Translations under genes and position numbers: made by a program | In this document: positions 9,247 through 19,440 of the stretch, piece by piece | How positions within the stretch are numbered: position 1 is the stretch's first letter | Layout: every line of letters starts with the position of its first letter | Notes under the pieces: generated by a model | The model's input: only the letters and a program-made list of their open reading frames with translations | The model's database searches: none | What the model was told of the DNA's origin: nothing | Assembly (NCBI GenBank): GCA_026260175.1 | Contig: JAKCWW010002945.1 | Coordinates: 1,731-24,005 of the forward strand | Direction: 5' to 3' | Length of the DNA stretch: 22,275 nt | Source: Reticulitermes lucifugus | Lineage: Eukaryota; Arthropoda; Insecta; Blattodea; Rhinotermitidae

Positions 9247-9585
9247 CAGTTGAGGGCACTGTATATAGATCGACGTAATTTGAATGAGAAAATTGGGTTA
9301 GCATAGTTTCGATTGCCAATTTGGAAACTACGAGTTTAAAGGAGAGATGTAGAAATATTAATATGCCTTCTCTGTAAAGAAGAAGAGAATATGATAAATA
9401 TACAGTATTACTAAAATGTAAAGAGGCACAGAGATGGGGAGTACAATTTTGGGTATTAAATGTCTATACATAAATGAAAAAATTATACGCAAAGAATAAT
9501 CAATTGTAACAAGATCACAGAATTAAAAAAAATGTAGTTACATTTTGAAACAAATGAAAGTGCAAGTTGGTAAAGAAGTGAAAAA
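9247..9585 (+). pseudogene. LINE C-terminal remnant with zinc-knuckle half
   Basis: One frame carries a recognisable but heavily stopped LINE C-terminus. It reads FRLPIWKLRV, then CLLCKEEENMINI, then KRHRDGE, then IINCNKITELKKM. CxxC followed by EEEN and an HI-like position is the pattern of the zinc-knuckle region after the reverse transcriptase in Jockey/R1-like elements, and the IINCNKITEL block is the usual downstream segment. At least seven in-frame stops occur, among them TAG and TAA around WKLRV, so it is very old. The His and last Cys of the knuckle are not clear. It is distinct from the LINE-1 copies. Confidence 0.5.
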
Positions 9586-10810
9586 AAACAGTACGAATTT
9601 AGAGGAAATAAAAGAGGAGGAATTATAAATAGAAATATTATTATTATATAGAAAAAAATAGATGAGGATAGAACCAGACAGATCTATTAGACCTATATAT
9701 AAATTTCAGGCATTAATAATTAAAAATAATGGATGTGTATTGGCGAAACCCTGGTGTTACGAGTTACATACTTAGATATGGACATAAAAATCAACTAATA
9801 AATTTGATTTTGATTATATTTTCACTTCTTCATATGCCTTTGTGACTTGCACTGCAACAAACGTACGTTTTGCCAAGATTAGCTAATTAATACTGTTCAT
9901 TGTGAGAATCATACGAGATCCGTAAGACACTGTGTGGGCAAAATGAATAATATTTTATTTTTAAAGCAGCTGGCACTTGTAGGTACCACTGTGCCAGTTG
10001 CCTGTAAAATATGGTGTTCAGGTAGTGTATATGCACATGAGGCTGACGACGAATGGCGTTTTAAAGATTTTCTAAAGAGAGGAGACTCATAACTAACTGA
10101 AAGTAGCCTATTTTAGTTGGATGAACAGGATTTAGAATCCATCAAGGAAGGGCAAACAATATTTTGCTTTATTAATACATGGATCTTTTCTACGTTGCCC
10201 CCTAAAGTGCGGCTTCCGAAGCTCGTCTAGCTAGCCACCCCTGTTATATTCAATATAACATGTATAGTTCAGTAACTGTACTTTTCTTATTATCTCGTGA
10301 GGAATTTGTTTCCGCGGCAAGCAGTTTGGTTGAATTTGGCCATAGTTTAGGAACTGACTTTAGCTTTTCCAGTCCACAGAATTATTTCTGTTTACTATGC
10401 AATGTATGAATATATTTCTTGCATTATAATGTACTTGTCTTTCTCAGAATACAACTTCATTATAGCATAGCTTGTTTGCCTACAGCACTTTCTCTTGTTG
10501 GCTGTTCGTTCGCACTGCTCTTGATGCAGTCTGCCTGTCACATGTCTCCAAACGGCATCTGTGTACTGCAGTCAGTAATCTTGTACTAGTGTAATGTCCA
10601 TTGAAAATTAATGAAAATTAAATTAAAAAATCTTGTTTAAACTTTTAACGTGAAATACACGCCATCTTTAGGTGTAATGTAACAAATACTGCGTTGTTTC
10701 CCAAATTCCTTGTTGCACCGCGTGCTTCCTATGTGTTTGTTCCGTGTCATCTGACGAAACGATCAGTTACCAAGATTGTGCTATAGAGCTGGTGACAGAT
10801 GAATCAGTAC
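9586..10810. other. Unassigned AT-rich stretch
   Basis: The part up to about 9800 is very A-rich on the plus strand and may be the 3' part of the preceding LINE. Beyond it I see no gene. Small inverted repeats occur: CTGGCAC/GTGCCAG at 9970-9997, and TGTTATATT, one base, AATATAACA at 10242-10260. Confidence 0.4.
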
Positions 10811-10972
10811 GGACTAGTGGTGGAATGATAATGACAAATGAAAACCAAAGTACTTGGAGAAGAACCTGTCTCAATGCTACTTCGTCCACCACAAATCTCA
10901 CACAAACTGGCCTGTGATGGAACCCGGGCCTTCGAGGTGAGAGACCGCCGATTAAACGCATGAGCCATGGCA
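10811..10972 (-). repeat. SINE family A copy, antisense
   Basis: Read on the minus strand it begins TGCCATGGCTCA and has a B-box-like CCGGGTTCCATC (antisense of 10915-10926). The family body follows: GAGATTTGTGGTGGACGAAG, GAGACAGGTTCTTCTCC, and ATTCCACCACTAGTCC at the end. It matches the copy at 18513-18690 in sequence and order along nearly its whole length. Frames on both strands here are repeat-derived. Confidence 0.75.
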
Positions 10973-12698
10973 CACACCATTCTTATGCTACCTACCCAAT
11001 ATTAACATCAGAACTTCGTATAACACGCTTAATACCCTGTTCAACTCCAGTCCTCTGCCATATCACCACAAAACAGTCCGCCTCCTATCGCTTCACATTG
11101 TATTCAACACAAATCCTGTTGAAAGGGCCACCGGCCACTGTCTGGGAACCTTTAGGACGGAAAATGTTCTATAAATCCCCCCCCCCGCGTGTAATAAATG
11201 TAGTCTCACACTCCTCTCTCTCTGCTCTTTCTCTTCTCTTCCCTCTCTGTTACTGGGAAGAAACGCTTGTAATATTGGGTTACATATATAGGATAAGAAA
11301 CTAGAGATATGTGCGTGTTAGTGAATGATGGGTTGGGGCGTTTAGCGATTAACGCCATCTGTCATGAGAAGAACTACGTCTTGTGTTCGCACATACGTAC
11401 ATGCTATATCAAACTGGCTTTATCTATACGAATACACCTTGTGATCTTCGATTTCTGTCTGTGTCGGTATATCGTTTGCTGAGCCATCTGTGAATAACTG
11501 TTAAAAGTAACTGCGGAATACATATTGTGCGGCTATTCTTCTTCCGGCTCTGCACCCTGGGGATGTGAGTAGTGGTTAAAGCTTAGTTGCCATGCGGAAG
11601 TGGGGGTACCATACGTACTGTTCTTCCCAAAAACATTTACCGCATGTCGTGTGAGATAACGATTTAATCAGTGTATTTATTTATTTCTGTACTTACAAAT
11701 TTACCTTTGTAATCAGTTCATTTAATTTTGTCATATTATAAGAAATGGGGCACCCACCTTAAGAATGGAATTTCAACAAAGTAAGTTGATTTTCTTCAGA
11801 ACTGATAATATCGGAAGCTATTTAGATAATATCTTATCTTATTTTGCTAGGTTCTGACAATGACATGGTGCAAATAACTCATCAACTCTATACACATTTC
11901 CATCCTCTAATATATTCGAATTAATATAATTAATACAACGATACATTTCGGGGGGGGGCAGTATCGGTCCGAATCTACAAGATGGCTTCTAAAACATGAT
12001 GTTATTACATAACTTATAAATAATTATCCAATAACCTTATGATTTAGAAGTATATCTGAAGGTGGGGGCCGATCCAGCCCCAGAAACGTACTGCTGTATT
12101 AATTACATTAATTTTAATACACAAGACGATGGAAAAGTCCACTACGTTGAGGAGTTACCATCGTATCTCATTCTCACACACTTCCGTGACGTCATCACAT
12201 TCCTAGCGTACCTCAGAGAGCCGGAGTTAACGATAACCGGATCGTACGTAATTAGTGACGAGTTTCCTAAACGAAGCAGCTGAGTAAGTTTACCGTCACT
12301 GTTAGAAGTATCACCCTATCCTACATGGGTGTTTCTCCTGTCCCTTCTCTCTCATTCCTTCCACAGAGACAAGACTGCATAACCGAATTTGCGACGCTGT
12401 GAACTGATAATAATGTAATTAGCTTCATACACGTGGGACACAGCAATATTAGTAAATGATATTATAAGCTGCTCTCAGCAACAGATAGGAGGCAGGTTGG
12501 CTTCTGTATTGCAAGAATTACAAGAGAATTAAAGGTCGTATCCAATCATGACCGAAACGTCCGGTGCAGGTCGTAACATCGCGACAAGTCGGTCCGCATT
12601 TCTGTAATTCGTCTGTCCACACGGGACAGATCTAAAACCGTTGTGCCAATTGTCAGTACATTTGATGTTTTGGAAGCTTACCCAACTTGTTCACATCA
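10973..12698. other. Unassigned stretch with homopolymer runs
   Basis: No supported gene. A run of 10 C (11177-11186) and one of 9 G (11950-11958) are the main low-complexity marks. A frame at 12062-12283 reads like protein in places but has no motif I recognise and no upstream or downstream continuation. The segment 12540-12660 has a non-random look (CACACGGGACAG), but no inverted partner was found. Confidence 0.4.
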
Positions 12699-12890
12699 TT
12701 AACACATAGCCTGTCTTACGACAGGTCCATAGTCTCTTCCAAATCCAATCCCAGAGAGTGCGATCTAGTGCTTCCTCTTTCAGTTTCCAGTATCTTCCGT
12801 TTTCTTTAAGGTCATCCAGTAGCTGCTTACGTCTTCTTCCTCTTCTTACTTTCCCTTCTATCCTTCCTGCTATCTTGTTCACATATTTTA
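12699..12890 (-). pseudogene. Third LINE type, C-terminus of polyprotein
   Basis: On the minus strand it reads GRIEGKVRRGRRRKQLLDDL, then WKLKEEALDRTLW, and after a one-base frameshift FGRDYGPVVRQAMC, ending at a stop at 12699-12701. The basic RRGRRRKQLLDDLKE block, KEEALDRTLW and FGRGYGPVVRQ are the well-known tail of a LINE widespread in arthropod genomes. Without the frameshift repair the frame runs on to a later stop. Only the tail is present, so the copy is strongly 5'-truncated. No long simple-repeat tail follows, only AATGATG. Confidence 0.7.
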
Positions 12891-13290
12891 ATTTTGGTTA
12901 AAACTTGGCAAAACAGCGTGTAAGTTTTTATGATGACATACGTTATTGTCTGCGCGCATCTTGAGCTCAAGACTAAACATGCATCACAACAGAAAATCTT
13001 TTGAACAGAACGTTGTAAAGAAAAGTGAAGTACATATTTGTGCTCAGTGTACTTTCTCCGTAGGTATTAACTGTTTCCGAAATCTTCATACCAACAATAA
13101 CAAAGCGAACACACCACAATTTTTTCGGCAGTGCCTATGTTTACTGACTGCTTTAAGATATCTAGTAAGTACGAACGGACAGTTTTTGCGTTCGTCCTTT
13201 TTAAACTCTAAACCAGTTACAGTTTTATTCTTCAGTTCCTAAGGAAATGGATTTTAATTGGACATGTCGAGCGAATTTAAGCAGCTACCA
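12891..13290. other. Unassigned stretch
   Basis: No gene or repeat is recognised. The frame at 12946-13242 is Asn/Ser/Phe-rich with no motif. Confidence 0.4.
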
Positions 13291-13432
13291 ACAGGCTTTT
13301 CTCCGAGTACTTCAGTTTTCACCTGCCAGTGGAATTTCGCCAGTGCTCGGCACTCATAGGACCATGTCATCTACCACCGACGCTGTATACTTATAGTTTT
13401 AGTAATACGTAATAGCATCGTTAAATAAAACA
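13291..13432 (+). repeat. SINE family A, 3' part only
   Basis: ACAGGCTTTTCTCCGAGTAC, TTCAGTTTTCACCTGCCA and GCCAGTGCTCGGC match the body of the copy at 18622-18675. The 3' end carries GACGCTGTATAC and later GCATCGTTAAATAAA. The GACGCTRTATA motif is shared with the copy at 16036-16345. The tRNA-like head is missing, as expected for 5' truncation. Confidence 0.55.
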
Positions 13433-13609
13433 ATTCCCGCCTACTTTTTCACAACATCATTGTTCACAATGTTCACATCTCGTAATTCGATCCCATTTAC
13501 AGTTGGCTTTTTTTTGTTGTTGTAAAGTTGTCTCTGTGATTAATTTTACACCACGCCCTAATACAAGGGAACAGAGCTATAGCTCCAAGCATTGTTTACC
13601 ACCATATGA

Positions 13610-13790
13610 TGATGAGTGGTCAGATTCACGTCCCGGCCGCTTCACCTCCAGTATCCATTTTATATGAGACTAGGTGGGACTTGGTCTGGTCTGGACGCAA
13701 TGGAAGAGAGGCAAATTGCTTCCCCTGCTATGTTTGGAACACTCTTCGTCAAGCCCGTGACCATCCGTGGTGCTTACTGCGCTATCCTTG
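13610..13790 (-). repeat. SINE family B copy, antisense
   Basis: The minus-strand head has an A box TAGCGCAGTAAG (antisense of 13773-13784) and a decayed B box near 13735. GGTCACGGGCTTGACG corresponds to GCTGGACGGTCA of the 19.4-kb copy. The body towards lower coordinates aligns with the CCGCCCAC/TTTACC/GTACCCATT and TGGGRCTTGG blocks of the other copies. The two overlapping plus-strand frames of about 70 codons are antisense SINE. Such frames often appear as false 'proteins' in automatic annotation. Confidence 0.55.
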
Positions 13791-14524
13791 CTTCTTTACA
13801 TACTGCCCGAGTATACGTATGATATCATGAATTTCTGATTGCATGTAACGTAGAGACATGTAATTACATATTGTAGAGAGTGAAATGAAATAAAGGTCAG
13901 TAAAAACACAAGTTTCTTCAAACAAACACAGTTTCCTAGTACGAGAATTGGCCTAAAGCCTTTTAATAATATTTAACATTTAAATAGGTCTTTTCTGTTG
14001 TTAGTCATACATGTCAACCCAAACTAAACTACAGAAATAACTTCACTGTTGTTTTGTACAATTCTATTGCTTTTTATACCTTTTAACGTTGTTTATTGAG
14101 CTTTATTTAGCATAACTACGGAAAACAGAAGTCAATATTTGTTCAGCAAACAGCATTTCCATCGTTTTGATGAATAAAAATTGTTTATGTGCAATGTTTG
14201 CTTGTTTCTTTGGTTTAACGTGGCACCCTTCTACTCTGAGGCTAAACACGTAAAATGGAAATGGATTGCTAAAGAACACACGAAACATTTTTTTTTGTAA
14301 TTTCGTACACATTTGAGTCTAAAACGGGGTGCTGCGTGTCGAAAAGGGCACAAATCAACGAATTAAAGCGTTATGTAGAACTCAAAAACTCACTTTGAGG
14401 CGGACGCCAGTGTTATTTTTCATGTCTCACTTACTAGTGGTTTTTAACGATGCCGTCAGTAGCTTATATTGAATGGAGTCACGTGTTAGGACAGTGGATA
14501 GTAACTTCGAAAAATGTGGAAGGA
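13791..14524. other. Unassigned AT-rich stretch
   Basis: No gene or repeat is recognised. The minus-strand frame 14103-14312 is lysine/phenylalanine-rich without motif. Confidence 0.45.
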
Positions 14525-14682
14525 GCAGGTCATGGGCTAAACACTATGCCGGGCTGTACCTTCAGGCACAGAGAAAAAGCGACTAGAAAGGTATCGGGAT
14601 TACGGGTTTCCGGGCTGAAATTCGAACCTGAGACCACTTTAATACGAAGGAGGAGTGCTACCCTTCCGACCGAGATGTCCAG
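14525..14682 (-). repeat. tRNA-derived SINE-like element
   Basis: The minus strand from about 14682 has ATCTCGGTCGGAAGGGTAGC, placed like an A box and D-arm. A B-box-like AGGTTCGAATTTC follows 32 bases later (antisense of 14618-14630). A body then runs to about 14525. The spacing fits a tRNA-derived promoter. No second copy is present in the window, so family membership is untested. Confidence 0.45.
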
Positions 14683-14704
14683 GGTGTTTCCTGTCATGAG
14701 CTGA

Positions 14705-15200
14705 GTAACTAATTTTAATTTTACAATCGCTACATATTCTGCATGCCTGTTGTTCTTACATGAGTCTCTTTCGTGAAGAGTTCCCCGCCAAAATTTTGTA
14801 GGCATTGATTCGTCACCTTCACTAAGAAACTAAGTAATATAGCTACACACAAAACATATTCTTAAAACACTGAACTAGAACAAAAACTGAAATTTGTGAA
14901 CTGTGTAATGTGTACGTTTTCTTACCTGACGTGAAAATTAATTAGCTTTTAAAGCTCAGTAGTTACTACATGCACCACCTGCTGTAGTATTTAAAGAAAA
15001 TACTGAGTGCTGCCCACAAATCGTGTTTATGCCTCATGCAGTTCTCATTGTAAACAACAGTTGTTTTCCTAGAGAGAATTACCTTATTCTTCTTTATAAT
15101 TGACATGCGTTTCTTTATACGTGAGGTAGGGACTGAATCTTTAAATATCTCAAATTAATTTCGCCCTTCAAATGGGTGACTTTATTTGTTTCTCAAGAGA
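14705..15200. other. Unassigned stretch
   Basis: No gene or repeat is recognised. Confidence 0.45.
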
Positions 15201-15713
15201 CAGTAAACCCTCGGTTATCCCATCTAATTGGGGGCGGAGGGGGGGAAGGCTGGATCGGAAAAAGGCAATAAGTCAGTTGTCCGGGGTCCGCTTCCTAACC
15301 TATAGCCTAGCCTAGAGATGCGAACGTACGAAGCCAAGTAACCAAACCTAGGCAATGTTTTAACACAAACAAAACACACACGTAGTATAATTTTGGAATA
15401 ATAATATGCCCGAAGACATACTTTAAGGTCTAAAAAGTGTCGGAGCTTCCGCCACGTAACGAAGTTTGACTTATGTCGCATAGGGCCCAATAAGGTTTAG
15501 GCTAGTGTCATCGGTTTGTAAATGCAGTCCTGTATGCTACATTATTGGCCTCTACAAAAATGCATTGTAATATGTTACCTAGATGCTAAATTAAAGTTTT
15601 TACACATAAATAATTCGGAATCGCTCTACAGTAATTTCTCTGGAGTTTCGGGAGGGCGAGTCAGCTAATGCGGGATTCGGTTAATCGGGAGTCGGATGAC
15701 CGAGGGTTCACTG
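15201..15713. mobile_element. pogo/Tigger-like MITE, 513 bp
   Basis: The left end reads CAGTAAACCCTCGGTTATCC (15201-15220) and the inverse of the right end reads CAGTGAACCCTCGGTCATCC (15694-15713). They agree at 18 of 20 bases. The right side is followed by TA, as expected for Tc1/mariner-superfamily insertion; on the left the matching dinucleotide is GA, so one copy of the target has mutated. Ends starting CAGT and containing CCCTCGGTTATCC are typical of pogo/Tigger elements. The inner right end also carries CGATTAACCGAATCCCGC, which resembles the subterminal part of such ends. The 88-codon minus-strand frame inside (15224-15490) has no DDE transposase motif, so the element appears non-autonomous. 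Confidence 0.75.
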
Positions 15714-16035
15714 TATTATGATTTTAAATTTATGGCAGTCTGCCTAAGTATAAATAAACGCCCTATCATATACCTATTGCAATCTCACACTTTTCCTTTA
15801 TACCCAGCTATACAGTAGTTGTCAGTTCGTCCTTATATCTCCGCAGTTATTAAATAATGTGCCTGAGAGAGAAAATTGAATGTAATTTACATCATTTTAG
15901 GTTACCATTGAGAATAAATTGTGTTCTTGTCAGTGAATGTATCTGTGGCTCAGAATTTGTATAATCGATATTTTTTACTTGGATTAAAAGCAAGATTAAC
16001 AAACCAATATCAACCATCAAAATAAACACAAATGT
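15714..16035. other. Unassigned stretch
   Basis: No gene or repeat is recognised between the MITE and the SINE. Confidence 0.45.
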
Positions 16036-16345
16036 GACCGTGGGTCAGTCGGTATATGAGCTAGGCTACAGGCTGTTGATATTTCCGGCGGGGGTCTCCG
16101 AATTTTCTCTGCGCAGTCGCTTTCATTCGGCTGTCAGATGTCCATATATCGGCCTCTGAACGCGAAGACCTGGATTTGATCCCAGACCAGTTCATGTAGG
16201 ATGTCTGGACAGTGTTGTACTGGAGCAGGTTTTTCACTGATTATTGCGGTTTCCCCTGTCAGTACCATTCCACCAAAGCGACATACTCATTTTTCATTTA
16301 CCTGCCATTGACGCTATATAATCTAAGTAATTGAGTAAGTCATAC
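16036..16345 (+). repeat. SINE family A copy with extended head
   Basis: An A-box-like TGGGTCAGTCGG (16041-16052) is followed only about 120 bases later by a B box TGGATTTGATCCCA (16171-16184). In the 18.5-kb copy the two boxes are about 31 bases apart. Behind the B box the family body is clear: TTCATGTAGGATGTCTGGAC, GAGCAGGTTTTTCACTG, TTTCCCCTGTCAGTACCATT, then GACGCTATATAATCTAAG near the 3' end. The long gap suggests two heads in tandem or an insertion within the head. Confidence 0.65.
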
Positions 16346-16359
16346 ACTTTTCTCTCTCT

Positions 16360-16480
16360 TTCTGCCTGTGGAGCCCACACACATTTCTATCTAGTGTAAT
16401 GGTTCCTTTACCTGAAGGGGTAAAGTGGCCGGGGCCACTCTTCTCCAAGGCCAGTGTGTAAGGGGTGTGAAGTTATAATT
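16360..16480 (+). repeat. SINE family B, 3' body, plus strand
   Basis: GAGCCCACACAC, GTAATGGTTCCTTTACC and GGGGTAAAGTGGCCGGGGC match, in order, the sense-strand body of the copy at 19160-19440 (CCCCACACAGCC, CCGGGGTTCTTTACC, GGGGTAAAGTGGGCGGGGC). The head is not present; the copy adjoins the 3' end of the preceding family A SINE. Confidence 0.5.
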
Positions 16481-16494
16481 CCATTCCGCAATAG

Positions 16495-16580
16495 GGCTTT
16501 GTGGCTGAAGTACTTAAGCATAGTGACCTTGTACTTAGATCGTAAAGTGGATTACACCTCTAGGGTTCAATTCATAAAGG
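16495..16580 (+). repeat. Possible tRNA-like head
   Basis: TGTGGCTGAAGTACTTAAGC could be a decayed D-arm/A box and CTAGGGTTCAATTC (about 16560-16573) a B box, at a spacing that fits a SINE head. The sequence after it has an ATTGCTTATCG block reminiscent of family B. It lies within a 104-codon frame (16454-16768) that has no protein motif. Confidence 0.3.
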
Positions 16581-16825
16581 AGCCAAAGTCTGAATTGCTT
16601 ATCGTATTGATTCATGGGGTAGGGGGTAAAGTAACGGATCTTACTGGAGTCTGCTTATCGGAAGAGCGAGGACTAGAGTTTGCCAGTTGCTCTGCGGAGG
16701 GGCAAAAATACTTAATCATATGTCCTGCTTTACCGAAATTAACAAGGTCCCGAAATTTTGTTGTGTGAAAAAATTGTGATAATATACAGTGTAAATATAC
16801 AGAAATAAAACTGAAATGTCTCCTA

Positions 16826-17031
16826 TTAATGCTTTAAAGGCTGCAATGAAACTGAATTACATTTAAAGATTAATCTCATACCGCACAGTAAAGACACGCA
16901 GTCTTCGTTATAAGAACTAATCAATTCATGCTGGAATCATGTCTGTTGTGATAATCATGCGAAATTTGGGCAGAATGTAAATTTTAATGTTAGACCTCTA
17001 ACGCATAAACAACTGGAATTTAAAAGCTGAA
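16826..17031. mobile_element. Diverged second copy of the 710-937 TTAA element
   Basis: TTAA at 16826-16829 is followed by TGCTTTAAAGGC. The far end reads TTTAAAAGC and is followed by TGAA (17028-17031) where TTAA is expected. Internal blocks CATTTAAAGA, TACCGCACAGTAAA, AATCAATT and GGGCAGAATGTA occur in the same order as in the first copy. The element is 198 bp, about 30 bp shorter, and its ends have decayed, so it is the older or more eroded copy. Confidence 0.5.
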
Positions 17032-18512
17032 GATATTTCGAGCAAATCTTACTAAAAAATCATTACCACAAGCTATTTCATTTTGATCCATGTTAGTACC
17101 ATTTTCGAAATTACAATGGGTTACGCTCTAGAAAACACTTCTCTACCGAATTTGTTATGTAGGTTTTGTTGAACAGTGTCTACATAAGCATGCTAATTAA
17201 CGACAAATGTAAGAATTTTGTTTTAAAACTGTTTGTAACAGTGTAGATTCAGATTTTATGGTATATTATGCATAAAAGCATTGAAATTACGCTGCTAATG
17301 GGTGTGACGTATGCATATGCAAGAGGCTTACAGCGGTTGGCACTCTCTATTGCAAAAATTTGGACTTCAAGTGGATACGTTAAATTCTTTAAACAGAGCT
17401 TTCACATTTGGAGTAGCAGCCTCTTGAAATAACTGATCTACAATCATAAAAATACATTGTACTTTTACATGTGCAGTCATGTGAGAGTTTAACAGCGACG
17501 AAGTGTCGAAATTTGTCAAGATAATTAAACAGTAAAATTTATAATGCTTCATACAGTTGTGAGGTTCATGAAAACATGAGATCGATATGAAGCGCGCGGT
17601 GTATGAAACGATTTTGTATCCTCATGGACGAGATTATGCCCTTGCTTTATGCTGAGATGTTGAAGTGTATACACTTAGTATCTCCTGATCTGCAACACGC
17701 AGTACACCAGATTACGTCACGTCAGTGTTGCTTCATATCCCCACTGTGTCGTAAGAACGGAACATCAAACTTATTCCTTAAACTGCTGCAAGGTCTCCGT
17801 TTTCCTGGGATGTGGTACTGAGTTACTTACCGATCGGTTCCTGATGTTGCGAGACTGCTCTCATTTTCAAAGGTCAAAAACATTCTTGATGGACTCTTCG
17901 ACTCCCGAATATGATGCCACGAACTTACTATGAAAATCTTGTGCGTGTGAACGCACCACATTTCCATTTACGCACAAAAATACTTAATTTTTTTTTTAAT
18001 TTTTAAAACAGAGTTTAATGAAATAGGCTAATGAAATCTGTTCAGATTGTGCAACCACTTAACTGACATGTACATTTTACTGCATTCCAAAACAGAAATG
18101 CTAAATCATCCCTTATTATGGTTTTCAGAAGGCCTTGAGATCACGTCTATTTTATCATATGCCACTGAGAGGTTTAAATGGCTGCGTAGCCACCAGACCA
18201 GAAACTGACGGTGACCTCTGTGGGGAATATTTGATAGATGGCATAACAACGTTATAGAAGTCAAATACGTTTTTGGTATGTGGTAGTAACGAAAGCAGGG
18301 TTTAACTTTTTATTAAATTTCTTGCTACAGCGACGATTCGGACATACAGAATCCGGAACATACTTATCTAGTGTCGGATTACTTTGTTATCGGTCAGAGG
18401 GTTCGCGAATTTGATACAATGAATCATCACCGTGCAGACAGCGATAAACATGAACACCGAAACAGATGCGATCCCCAATTGCGTGAGTTAAATAAAGCTG
18501 GAAGAAAGGCCC
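17032..18512. other. Unassigned AT-rich stretch
   Basis: No supported gene. Frames at 17367-17552 and 17603-17821 have no recognised motif. A run of T at about 17988-17998 is the only low-complexity mark. Confidence 0.45.
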
Positions 18513-18776
18513 TGCCATGGCTCAGGCGGTTAGTCGCCGGCCTCCCACTGCGGAGGCCCGGGTTCGATCCCGGGTCAGTCCATGTGGGATTTGTGGTGGA
18601 CAAAGCGGCACTGGGACAGGTTTTTCCCCGAGTATTTCGATTTTCCCCTGTCAATTTCATTCCACCGGTGCTCCATTGCTTGGAAAAATGAAAAAAAGAA
18701 CATCATCTATCTCTTCACCTTCATCACAAGGGTTGCACAATAAGCCTTAAAGCTGCGGGGCCCTTCTCAAAAAAAA
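18513..18776 (+). repeat. SINE family A, best-preserved copy
   Basis: A tRNA-derived head begins TGCCATGGCTCAGG. It has an A box TGGCTCAGGCGG (18518-18529) and a perfect palindromic B box region CCCGGGTTCGATCCCGGG (about 18557-18574). The body follows: GGGATTTGTGGTGGACAAAG, ACTGGGACAGGTTTTTCCCC, TTTTCCCCTGTCAATTTCAT and CCACCGGTGCTCCATTGC. A short A-run at 18769-18775 may be the 3' tail. Frames on both strands (18371-18750) are translations of this repeat. An RNA polymerase III promoter is implied by the two boxes; whether it still works is unknown. Confidence 0.8.
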
Positions 18777-18878
18777 CTGGAACAGTGTCCATGTTGATCA
18801 TAATCGTAAGTGTCCTAACAACTATTTATGATTAAACGCCATTTTGTCTGTGTATTCCAATCAGTACGTAACTACACA

Positions 18879-19130
18879 TTTTTCCCCGTGGCTCGACAGG
18901 CCCATTGGCCACCTAATTTTCGAGGTTTCACGATCACACTCAGTTAGACACACCACACTCGGTATGACTCCTCTGGAAGAGTGATCAGCTCGTCGCAGAG
19001 ACCTCTACCTGAAAAAACACAACACTCACAAGAGACAGACATCCATGCCCCTGGAGGGATTCGAACCCGCAATCCCAAAACTCTAACGACTTCAGACACA
19101 CGCCTTAGACCGCGCGACACTGGGATCGTC
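18879..19130 (-). repeat. SINE family C, full-length copy
   Basis: On the minus strand it starts GACGATCCCAGTG with a D-arm containing CGCGCGGTCTAAGGC, then a B box GGGTTCGAATCCC (antisense of 19056-19068). The body contains TGTGAGTGTTGTG and GGTAGAGGTCTCTGCGACGA, and ends GTCGAGCCACGGGGAAAAA. The body matches the window-end copy at 22122-22275. The head matches the tandem heads at 1-135. This copy therefore links the two partial ones and defines the family. Confidence 0.75.
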
Positions 19131-19159
19131 TAACTACATACTACGTCTGTTATTTGAAG

Positions 19160-19440
19160 AAATAAAAGGTAAAGATAAAGGTTTCCCTATCCACATCATG
19201 AAGGGAGATACTGTTAGTACAGCTCCACTCATTCTTAACCTCGGCACTAGATGGAGGTGAGCGGTGAACTTTACGCCCCGCCCACTTTACCCCCGGTAAA
19301 GAACCCCGGTACCCATTGAACAGGAGGCTGTGTGGGGTCTGGACATTTTGGAAGAGCGATAAGTCTCTTGCCTCCACCGGGATTTGAACCCCTGACCGTC
19401 CAGCCCGTAACCTAGTCGCTGTACCAACTACGCTACCCCG
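19160..19440 (-). repeat. SINE family B, best-preserved copy
   Basis: The minus-strand head GGGGTAGCGTAGTTGGTACA contains a consensus A box TAGCGTAGTTGG (antisense of 19424-19435) and a B box GGGGTTCAAATCCC (antisense of 19379-19392). The body includes CCGGGGTTCTTTACC, GGGGTAAAGTGGGCGGGGC and GGTTAAGAATGAGTGGAGCT. The 3' end reads CCTTTATCTTTACC, a short T/C-rich repeat. This copy allows the others at 1.3, 9.0, 13.6 and 16.4 kb to be recognised. It probably retains both internal promoter boxes. Confidence 0.8.

Noticed and set aside
10960..11304. Longest plus-strand frame, 114 codons
   Set aside because: It starts inside an antisense SINE, runs through a C10 tract and has no recognisable protein feature.
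12062..12283. Open frame of 73 codons starting MGADPAPETYCC
   Set aside because: No motif, no neighbour exons or splice context that I can defend, and the length is expected by chance.
12540..12660. Possible DNA-transposon end near CACACGGGACAG
   Set aside because: No inverted partner or target duplication could be identified.
16454..16768. Open frame of 104 codons
   Set aside because: It overlaps SINE-like sequence and shows no domain, signal peptide or conserved motif.
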